From Bradyrhizobium pachyrhizi (GTDB lineage: Bacteria > Pseudomonadota > Alphaproteobacteria > Rhizobiales > Xanthobacteraceae), in the NCBI RefSeq assembly GCF_001189245.1, contig NZ_LFIQ01000119.1:98550-136596 (forward strand): a stretch of DNA of 38,047 bases, read 5' to 3'. Shown here one piece after another: positions 32,491-38,047 of this stretch (position 1 is the first letter of the stretch; each line of letters begins with the position of its first letter). The notes beneath the pieces are model-generated. The model ran no database searches. It had not been told where the DNA came from and saw only the letters and a list, made by a program, of their open reading frames with translations. The position numbers and the translations under genes were made by a program.

Positions 32491-32979
32491 TCACCGCCAT
32501 GTCGCCGTCGGCGGCTTGCCCTCGAGCACCTCCGCGATCCGCAGCCGCGTGCCGGGGGTGGTCTCGTCAGGCAGATCAGCCGGATCGAAGAAGCCGCAGG
32601 CCACGATCTCGCGATTCGGCTCCGGCAGGCGGTCCTGCCGATAGTTCCTGACGACGTAGACCGCGACATGATCGCGCGGCGAGACGTGGCTGTTGTGGAA
32701 GATGCCGTGCAGCGCCGGCTCGCCCTTGAGCTCGATCCGCCCCTCCTCCTCCAATTCGCGCCGCAGCGACTCGATAAAGCTTTCGCCGACCTCGACCCCG
32801 CCGCCCGGCAGATACCAGCCGTGGACGTAGCTGTGCTTGACCAGGAACACCCTGTTGTCGGCATCGAGCACGACGGCACGGACCCCGAGCGTCATGCTGC
32901 GGACCAGCCGCCAGTAGAAATGAAACACCCATCTGATCTGCGGCTCGTAGCGCTTGCGTAAATCGAGCAGGACCGTCAC
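32491..32979 (-). CDS. Nudix hydrolase
   Basis: This is a protein of about 162 residues. The N-terminal helix LRKRYEPQIRWVFHFYWRLV leads to a Nudix domain with the box GGGVEVGESFIESLRRELEE followed by EG, complete with the catalytic Glu residues. The substrate is not predictable (NDP-X, nucleotides or capped RNA are all possible). The GTG at 32979 has a GAGGG site close upstream; an ATG at 33015 (MHGSKHHDVEG...) is the main alternative. The start region overlaps none of the divergent metallophosphoesterase gene, whose ATG is at 33125. Confidence 0.82.
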   Translation of the reverse strand: MTVLLDLRKRYEPQIRWVFHFYWRLVRSMTLGVRAVVLDADNRVFLVKHSYVHGWYLPGGGVEVGESFIESLRRELEEEGRIELKGEPALHGIFHNSHVSPRDHVAVYVVRNYRQDRLPEPNREIVACGFFDPADLPDETTPGTRLRIAEVLEGKPPTATWR

Positions 32980-33124
32980 TGAACCCTCGACATCATGGTG
33001 CTTTGATCCGTGCATTGATCCTTGCGCGCCTGCGCGGCTCTTGCCAATACAGGGCAGGACGTTCGGGATAGCACGACATGACCGGCTGCCGGCCACTTTT
33101 CGCGGACAATCCGAAGGGAATCGC

Positions 33125-34015
33125 ATGATGGCGGCGTTCCGCCTCGCGCATCTGTCGGACCCGCATTTGCCGCCGCTGCCGGCGGCGCGGCTGCGCGATC
33201 TCGCCGGCAAGCGCGCCTTCGGCTACCTGAACTGGACGCGCAACCGTCACAAATATCACCGCCGCGACGTGCTCGACGCGCTGGTGTCGGACATGCAGGC
33301 GCAGCAGCCGGACCATGTCGCCGTGACCGGTGACCTGGTCAATCTGGCGCTGGATGCCGAGTTCAATCCGGCCCGGCAATGGCTGGAGGGCGTGGGTTCA
33401 CCTGCCGACGTCACCGTGGTCCCCGGCAACCACGACGCCTATGTGCGCGCGACCCGGCATCGCTTCGTCAGTCACTTCGGCGACTATCTGCGCGGCGACG
33501 CTGACGGCGCGACAGCGCATTTTCCGTTCGTGCGCCGCCGCGGGCCGCTGGCACTGATCGGCGTCTCCTCGGCGGTGCCGACCCCGCCGCTGATGGCGAC
33601 CGGCTGGCTCGGCCATCCCCAGCTCGATGCGCTTGACGCGATCCTCGCGCAGCTGTCGCGGGAGAACGCCTTCCGCGTCCTCCTGGTGCATCACCCGCTG
33701 CACTCCGACGGCCGCGCCAAGCGCCTCACCGATTCGCATCAGCTGCTGGCGCTGCTCAGGCGCCACGGCGTCGAGTTGGTGCTGCATGGTCACGACCACA
33801 TCCATTCGACGATGTGGTTCGACGGCCCGGAGCGGAAGATCCCGGCGATCGGCGTGCCGTCGGCATCGGCGCTGGCGCGCAAGCACTATCCGGCGGCGGC
33901 CTACAATTTGTTCACGATCGAGCGTGACGGCAATGGCTGGCGCTGCGAGCAGACCGTGCGCGGGCTCGGCGATCACGCCGGCATTCGCGAATTGAAGCAA
34001 GTACGACTGTCCTAA
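33125..34015 (+). CDS. Calcineurin-like metallophosphoesterase
   Basis: This 296-residue protein has all five metal-binding blocks in order: SDPH, GDLV, GNHD, VHHP and GHDH. The family includes cAMP phosphodiesterases (CpdA) and others; the spacing fits the CpdA-like group, but the substrate is not proven. The ATG at 33125 has AAGGGA before it and matches the family start (FRLAHLSDPH). Its stop overlaps the convergent glycine-rich gene by 4 bases. Confidence 0.9.
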   Translation: MMAAFRLAHLSDPHLPPLPAARLRDLAGKRAFGYLNWTRNRHKYHRRDVLDALVSDMQAQQPDHVAVTGDLVNLALDAEFNPARQWLEGVGSPADVTVVPGNHDAYVRATRHRFVSHFGDYLRGDADGATAHFPFVRRRGPLALIGVSSAVPTPPLMATGWLGHPQLDALDAILAQLSRENAFRVLLVHHPLHSDGRAKRLTDSHQLLALLRRHGVELVLHGHDHIHSTMWFDGPERKIPAIGVPSASALARKHYPAAAYNLFTIERDGNGWRCEQTVRGLGDHAGIRELKQVRLS

Positions 34016-34752
34016 TCGCCGCCCCCGCCACCGCCACACCCGCCGCCGCTGTCACCGCCGCCACCATCGCCGGCGCCGTCACCGCCATCGCTGCCACTGC
34101 TCCCGTCGCTGCCGGCATCGCCGAAGCCGGCTGACGATCCGTCGATCGAGGAGTCGGAGAAATCGCCGCCGCAATAGGGACTGCTGCCACCGATGCCGCT
34201 GCGGCGCAGCGCCTCGCAGTCGGTGTGGTAGATGAAGCCGTTCGCGATGTTCAGCTTGGCGTCGAGCGCGAACAGCAGCGGCAGCCGTGTCGGCCTGACC
34301 GGATCGATGTTCTCGTATTTGCAGCAGTACCACCAGACCCGCCGCAGGCCCTCATTGCTCCTGCGCCGCTCCTTCACCAGGACGACCGCGGGGGTGTGAT
34401 GCAGGAAGCCGCCGAAGGCGCGGCGGCAGAACGCATCGTATTCGCGGGTGTAGAGAATGAATTCGTGCCAGAGGTCGTCGGCCGCCTGCGACGGCATCGA
34501 GACGTAACGCCTGCCGCTCATCAGATAGGCGAGGAAGAACTGCCGCAGGCCGCGCGAGACCAGCGCGCTGTCCTTGCGGGTGAAGCCGGGGTGACGCTTC
34601 TCGAGCCGCGCCAACAGGCCCGCCGGCCAGTGAAAGGTGCGGATGTATTCGGCACGCCGCAACGTCTGCCACTTGCCGAACAGCACGGCGCTGCCGACCA
34701 CCGCGGCGGCCGCGAGGACGCCGAAAAATGCCGAGGCGGGTGTTATGACCAC
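34012..34752 (-). CDS. Glycine-rich membrane protein with a WHEF/HH core
   Basis: This is a 246-residue protein. One membrane segment lies at about 5-25. A conserved core follows: LWHEFILYTREYDAFC (94-109) and FGGFLHHTP (113-121), then KYENIDP. The last 60 or so residues are Gly/Ser/Asp with a final GGGCGGGGGGD. This layout matches the glycine-rich domain-containing family, for which no function is established. H96, C109, H118 and H119 could bind a metal, but this is inference. The gene overlaps the convergent phosphoesterase stop and is 21 bases upstream of the next minus-strand gene's stop, so it may be co-transcribed with it. Confidence 0.75.
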   Translation of the reverse strand: MVITPASAFFGVLAAAAVVGSAVLFGKWQTLRRAEYIRTFHWPAGLLARLEKRHPGFTRKDSALVSRGLRQFFLAYLMSGRRYVSMPSQAADDLWHEFILYTREYDAFCRRAFGGFLHHTPAVVLVKERRRSNEGLRRVWWYCCKYENIDPVRPTRLPLLFALDAKLNIANGFIYHTDCEALRRSGIGGSSPYCGGDFSDSSIDGSSAGFGDAGSDGSSGSDGGDGAGDGGGGDSGGGCGGGGGGD

Positions 34753-34773
34753 GATGCCCCGCCCCTCGAGCGG

Positions 34774-35346
34774 CTAGAAGTTTTGCAAGCTCGCAAACAG
34801 CGCGAGACCGAACAGCGCGAGCGCGCCCATGACGAAGCCGAACACGAACATGCCGATCCCGCCACGGCGCTTCGGCGCCACCGGGACGGGCGGCCGCGCC
34901 GGCGGCTCGGCAACCGGAAGCGGCGTTGCCACCATCGCATGCTCGCGCTCGATCAGGCGGCGCGCGACATAGTCGGTGACGGCATCGACGATCGCGGCCA
35001 CGTCATGCGATTCGGCGAGCACGATGCGGCCGAACCTCGTGTCCTGCACGAAGCGGTAGATCCGCTTGTCGCGCCCCATCAGCACATGGGCGACGACGTC
35101 GATCCACAGCCGCGGCGTCTCGCCCTGGCTGATGCCGAGGTCGAACAGATCGACCTTGTCCGGCACCTGCGCGAACAGCGGATCGAGCGCATCGTTGAGG
35201 ATCTCGAGCCGCGCCACCTCGGCGTCGCGCAGTTCGACGACAACACCGGTGCGATCGGCCGCCTCGATCCGCGCCCGCCGCAGCGCCTCTCGCAGCGTCG
35301 GCCGCATCTCGCGCGCCTCGCTGCCGGTGTTGTGCGGATCGGACAT
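34774..35346 (-). CDS. C-terminally anchored membrane protein of unknown function
   Basis: This is a 190-residue protein. Residues 1 to about 135 are soluble, starting LREALRRARIEAADRTGV, with VDLFDLGISQGETPRLWIDV near 65-84. A Pro-rich stretch (141-158) leads to a C-terminal membrane helix (about 163-185) followed by only a few residues, so it is a tail-anchored type. The ATG at 35346 has AAGG upstream and avoids a longer low-quality N-terminus. I do not recognise the family. It is just upstream of the glycine-rich membrane protein on the same strand, so the two may form an operon. Confidence 0.6.
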   Translation of the reverse strand: MSDPHNTGSEAREMRPTLREALRRARIEAADRTGVVVELRDAEVARLEILNDALDPLFAQVPDKVDLFDLGISQGETPRLWIDVVAHVLMGRDKRIYRFVQDTRFGRIVLAESHDVAAIVDAVTDYVARRLIEREHAMVATPLPVAEPPARPPVPVAPKRRGGIGMFVFGFVMGALALFGLALFASLQNF

Positions 35347-35581
35347 GCCTTGCGGCCTCGTGGTGACGGGTTTCCTGCGCATTAACCTATCAGCAACCAA
35401 GATGTCCGCAAAGGGCGTTGGTTCCCAAGCACTTAGGCCGCCACTTATCCCCAGATCAAGGGCCTGACGCTGTCCCAAAAGCGGTCGACCCCACCCGGAT
35501 GAAACCGGATGGGGCCGCCGTCCTTGGACGTTTTCTTAGCTGCCTCACGATGCGATCGCGTATCGCGACGTCATCTCTTGT
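35347..35581. other. Intergenic gap with one imperfect hairpin
   Basis: No credible gene. CCCCACCCGG-ATGAAA-CCGGATGGGG (35489-35514) forms a 10-bp stem with one mismatch that becomes G-U on the minus strand, so it may end the DUF4170 transcript; only a TTTT follows on that strand. The rest to 35581 shows nothing else recognisable. Confidence 0.4.
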
Positions 35582-35656
35582 TTGAGCATCATCTCCGCGC
35601 AAACGATTGCGTTTGTCGCGAGGGAAAACCGGTTCCCACTTTTCCGGATCACGCTC
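35582..35656. repeat. Repeat family E copy 2
   Basis: TTGAGCATCATCTCCGCGCA, AACGATTGCGTTTGTCGCGA, then GGGAAAACCGGTTCCCACTT and TTCCGGATCACGCTC. It shares GGAAAACCGG and TTCCGGATCA with 4679-4723 and lies directly after the DUF4170 stop. Confidence 0.75.
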
Positions 35657-35658
35657 GC

Positions 35659-35868
35659 TCAGGCCGAAACCCGTGACGGCTCCTCGACGATGGAGAAGCG
35701 CACGCCGGCCTTGTGGCGGCTCTCTTCCGAGACTTCCTTCCAGCACTCTTCGGCTTCCTTGCGGGTCTTGAACGGACCGCGGACCTGGGCCGAGCCTTCG
35801 ACGAGCTTGTGGAAGTTCATCGACCCGAACTCGCCGCCGATCACCCAGAAATTACTGCCCTTGCTCAT
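35659..35868 (-). CDS. DUF4170 small protein
   Basis: This is a 69-residue protein with the typical SNFWVIGGEFGSMNFHKLVE start and FKTRKEAEECWKEVSE block of DUF4170, a small alphaproteobacterial family without known function. The ATG has a good AAGGAGA site. It is alone on the minus strand, so its promoter lies in the AT-rich gap at 35869-36127. Confidence 0.88.
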   Translation of the reverse strand: MSKGSNFWVIGGEFGSMNFHKLVEGSAQVRGPFKTRKEAEECWKEVSEESRHKAGVRFSIVEEPSRVSA

Positions 35869-36127
35869 CGTCAGTCTCCTTCAAAAAATCGGGCTGCCTT
35901 TGCCCAGCCGCCTGCACCTTGATTCCCGCAACTGTTCGCCGCATCGACATTCTTGACAGCGCATTGCGAATTGCGTGTCAGGAGATAAACGCGAAAACGC
36001 GAAGTTCGTACAGATGCCTTGTTTTTTATTGGTGATGTCATGTAACATCTGAACTTGTAATAAATGTCGATTTGTAAATATTGTCACAACATAGGTCAGG
36101 AAGCCTGCCATGCCCGCCGGTTTTTCT
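35869..36127. promoter_or_regulatory. AT-rich divergent promoter region (DUF4170 / ScfR-type regulator)
   Basis: No gene. This stretch is clearly richer in A+T than its surroundings at about 35960-36110. It contains an imperfect palindrome GATGTCATGTAACATC (36034-36049), two TTGTAA boxes (36054 and near 36072, in TTTGTAAATATTG), and a TTGACA at 35953. Together these suggest promoters and an operator, perhaps for autoregulation. No -10 could be assigned with confidence. Confidence 0.45.
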
Positions 36128-36263
36128 TCTCCCTCTCCCCGTTCTTACGGGAAGAGGGTTGAGGTGGGGGGATGTCTCCGCAGCGAGACTCGCGGAGAGT
36201 CCCCCTCACCCGGATCGCATCTGGCGATGCGATCCGGCCTCTCCCCGCGCGCGGGGCGAGGCG
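36128..36263. repeat. Intergenic repeat, family C copy 2, in the leader of the ScfR-type gene
   Basis: It has the same modules as the copy at 6360: CTCCCTCTCCCCGTTCTTAC with GGGAAGAGGG, then AGAGTCCCCCTCACCCGGAT, CGCATC...GATGCGATCCGG and CTCTCCCCGCGCGCGGGGCG. It ends about 34 bases before the GTG start at 36297 and lies between the AT-rich promoter region and the gene. Confidence 0.85.
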
Positions 36264-36296
36264 GTCAGAATTTGCTGCGACAATCGAGACCAACCC

Positions 36297-37739
36297 GTGC
36301 CCGGTGAATCCGGCAAGAAGCTGTTCGTCGGTCCGCGCTTCCGGCGGATCCGCCAGCAATTGGGGCTGTCGCAGACCCAGATCGCCGAGGGGCTCGGCAT
36401 CTCGCCCTCCTACATCAATCTGATCGAGCGCAACCAGCGCCCGGTGACGGCGCAGATCCTGCTGCGGCTGGCCGAGACCTACGACCTCGATTTGCGCGAC
36501 CTCGCCACCGCCGACGAGGATCGCTTCTTCGCGGAACTCAACGAAATCTTCTCCGATCCCCTGTTCCGCCAGATCGACCTGCCGAAGCAGGAGCTGCGCG
36601 ACCTCGCCGAGCTCTGCCCCGGCGTGACGCACGCGCTGCAGCGGCTCTACGCTGCCTACACCGAGGCGCGCCGCGGCGAGACGCTGGTGGCGGCGCAGAT
36701 GGCCGACCGCGAAGGCTCGCAATTCGACGCCAACCCGATCGAGCGGGTGCGCGACCTGATCGAGGCCAACCGCAACTATTTTCCGGAGCTCGAGACCGCC
36801 GCGGAGAATTTGCGCGACGAGCTCAACGTGCCGACCGAAGACCTGTTCACGGCGCTGACCACGCGCTTGCGCGAAAAACATTCGATTCTGACCCGCGTGA
36901 TGCCGGTCGACGTGATGCGCGAGACGCTGCGCCGTTTCGATCGGCACCGCCGGCAGCTCTTGATCTCCGAACTCGTCGACAGCTCCGGCCGCAGCTTCCA
37001 GCTTGCGCTGCAGATCGGCTTTGTTGAGTGCGGCGCCGCGATTGACGCCATCGTCAGCCGCGCCGGTCCGCTCGACGACACCGCGCGCCGGCTCTACCGC
37101 ATCACGCTCGCCAATTATTTCGCAGCCGCCGCGATGATGCCCTATCAGGCGTTTCATTCCGCAGCCGAAGCCTTGAGCTACGACGTCCATGTACTGGCGC
37201 AGCGTTTCAACGCCGGCTTCGAGCAGGTCTGCCACCGCCTCACCACGCTGCAACGGCCGAACGCGCGCGGCGTGCCGTTCTTCCTGCTGCGCGTCGACAA
37301 TGCCGGCAACGTGTCGAAGCGATTTTCCTCCGGCACCTTCCCGTTCTCCAAGTTCGGCGGCACCTGCCCGCTCTGGAACGTGCATTCGACCTTCGACATG
37401 CCGGATCGCCTGCTCAGCCAGGTGATCGAATTGCCGGACGGCACGCGCTACTTCTCGATCGCGCAGATGGTGCGCCGGCCGGTGGCGCCCTACCCGCAGC
37501 CGCAGCCGCGCTTCGCGATCGGGCTCGGCTGCGAGATCCGGCATGCGGCCAAGCTCGTCTATGCCACTGGCATGGATCTGGAAAAGGTCGAGGGCACCCC
37601 GATCGGCGTCAACTGCCGGCTTTGCGAGCGCGAGAATTGCAGCCAGCGCGCCGAGCCGCCGATCACGCGCACCCTGATCCTGGACGAGACCACGCGGCGC
37701 GTGTCCTCGTTCGCGTTCTCGAATGCGCGGGAGTTGTGA
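36297..37739 (+). CDS. XRE-family regulator of the ScfR/RamB (short-chain fatty-acyl) type
   Basis: This is a 480-residue regulator. An N-terminal HTH (about 14-68; LGLSQTQIAEGLGISPSYIN) is followed by an IrrE/M78-like domain without the peptidase HExxH, as in RamB and ScfR, and a DUF2083 C-terminus. A Cys cluster sits near the C-terminus (NCRLCERENC: C440, C443, C448) and may bind a metal or cluster. Relatives respond to acyl-CoA species and control propionate or glyoxylate-related genes; the target here is unknown. The start is the GTG at 36297, after repeat C2; longer frames run through the repeat and are not credible. The ribosome site is weak. Confidence 0.85.
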   Translation: MPGESGKKLFVGPRFRRIRQQLGLSQTQIAEGLGISPSYINLIERNQRPVTAQILLRLAETYDLDLRDLATADEDRFFAELNEIFSDPLFRQIDLPKQELRDLAELCPGVTHALQRLYAAYTEARRGETLVAAQMADREGSQFDANPIERVRDLIEANRNYFPELETAAENLRDELNVPTEDLFTALTTRLREKHSILTRVMPVDVMRETLRRFDRHRRQLLISELVDSSGRSFQLALQIGFVECGAAIDAIVSRAGPLDDTARRLYRITLANYFAAAAMMPYQAFHSAAEALSYDVHVLAQRFNAGFEQVCHRLTTLQRPNARGVPFFLLRVDNAGNVSKRFSSGTFPFSKFGGTCPLWNVHSTFDMPDRLLSQVIELPDGTRYFSIAQMVRRPVAPYPQPQPRFAIGLGCEIRHAAKLVYATGMDLEKVEGTPIGVNCRLCERENCSQRAEPPITRTLILDETTRRVSSFAFSNAREL

Positions 37740-37747
37740 GCTCAGGA

Positions 37748-38005
37748 TCAATCCACCGCGGCAAAGGCCTTGCACCAGCCGTCCTTGCTGATCGCGCCCC
37801 CGACCACCTTGCAGCCATCGGGCGCGACAAACAGCGTGCACATTCCGCAGGAGTAGATGCCGTTCGGCGTGTCCCGATATTCCGCCTGCGGTTTGGTCAT
37901 CTTGTCGAAGGCCGCGGCGGTTCGCAGCAGAAGTGTCGCGGGAAGTCCTGCCATAGCGGCACCGATGAAAGCGCGCCGCGAACGTCCGGTTTGTCGTTTG
38001 GCCAT
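37748..38005 (-). CDS. High-potential iron-sulfur protein (HiPIP), Tat-exported
   Basis: This 85-residue protein has a twin-arginine start, RSRRAFIGAAMAGLPATLLL. The mature part has C53-x2-C56-x8-C65-x12-C78 in the HiPIP pattern (CGMCTLF, DGCKVV, SKDGWCKAF), which holds one [4Fe-4S] cluster. HiPIPs carry electrons in the periplasm, often from the bc1 complex. The ATG at 38005 gives the Tat signal directly; longer frames start in repeat B3. It is convergent to the regulator gene, 8 bases between stops. Confidence 0.9.
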   Translation of the reverse strand: MAKRQTGRSRRAFIGAAMAGLPATLLLRTAAAFDKMTKPQAEYRDTPNGIYSCGMCTLFVAPDGCKVVGGAISKDGWCKAFAAVD

Positions 38006-38019
38006 GGTGTTCCCCCATG

Positions 38020-38047
38020 CGTCGTCCCTGCGAAAGCAGGGACCCAT
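38020..38047. repeat. Intergenic palindromic repeat, family B copy 3 (cut by window end)
   Basis: CGTCGTCCCTGCGAAAGCAG and GGACCCAT, the left end of family B. It lies upstream of the HiPIP gene. Confidence 0.75.

Noticed and set aside
36034..36049. A second true Zur box
   Set aside because: The half-sites are three bases closer than at 28368 and the arms are only 5 bp perfect, so it is kept only as a possible operator of another regulator.
36096..38018. A 640-codon minus-strand frame opposite the ScfR-type gene
   Set aside because: It runs through the HiPIP gene, the regulator gene and repeat C2 without a ribosome site or recognisable domain.

Overview
The window is high-GC chromosomal DNA from an alphaproteobacterium, most likely Bradyrhizobium or a close relative in the Nitrobacteraceae. 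The evidence is a cytochrome b/c1 fusion (fbcH) behind a Rieske gene, a fused trpE(G) with a leaderless WW leader peptide, a zinc receptor behind a perfect Zur-type palindrome, and several families of palindromic intergenic repeats of the rhizobial kind. No rRNA, tRNA, CRISPR array, prophage or transposase was seen. The region looks like core chromosome, not a recent island.

Layout. 1-4655: the 3' end of smc, an Rsm22-type ribosome-assembly methyltransferase, and a lemA/M48-peptidase membrane pair. 4882-6354: two adjacent cytoplasmic MinD/ParA-like P-loop ATPases; the first has an intact deviant Walker A, the second a degenerate one. This is the least understood gene pair here. 6513-9547 (minus): apt, then trpE(G) with its promoter, leader peptide and attenuator. 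9691-11579: an extradiol dioxygenase with a complete active site (plus) and a dienelactone-hydrolase-family protein (minus). 11713-14438 (minus): fbcF-fbcH for the cytochrome bc1 complex, ending in a strong terminator. 14716-17867 (plus): a compact run trmL-queE-queD-hemF-HAD phosphatase, followed by a small acidic protein. 18389-21211 (minus): DUF1285, a Nudix CoA pyrophosphatase, DUF6111 and cca, each overlapping the next by 3-4 bases. 21453-28273 (plus): a MoxR ATPase, DUF58, BatA-like/DUF4159 and VWA/GATase-like module, packed stop-to-start.

28349-31377 (plus): a zinc-uptake locus with a promoter overlapped by a 9+5+9 bp palindrome, a small Cys/His secreted protein, a ZnuD-like TonB receptor and a terminator. 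31508-35868: small and housekeeping genes (EthD-like, GNAT, Nudix, metallophosphoesterase, a glycine-rich membrane protein, a tail-anchored unknown, DUF4170). 36297-38005: an XRE/ScfR-RamB-type regulator and, convergent to it, a Tat-exported HiPIP.

At least five families of intergenic repeats (called A to E here) fill most of the gaps between genes. One copy lies in the 5' untranslated region of the ScfR-type regulator. Start codons were chosen from Shine-Dalgarno sequences and family N-termini. Several differ from the longest open frame, and these are noted.
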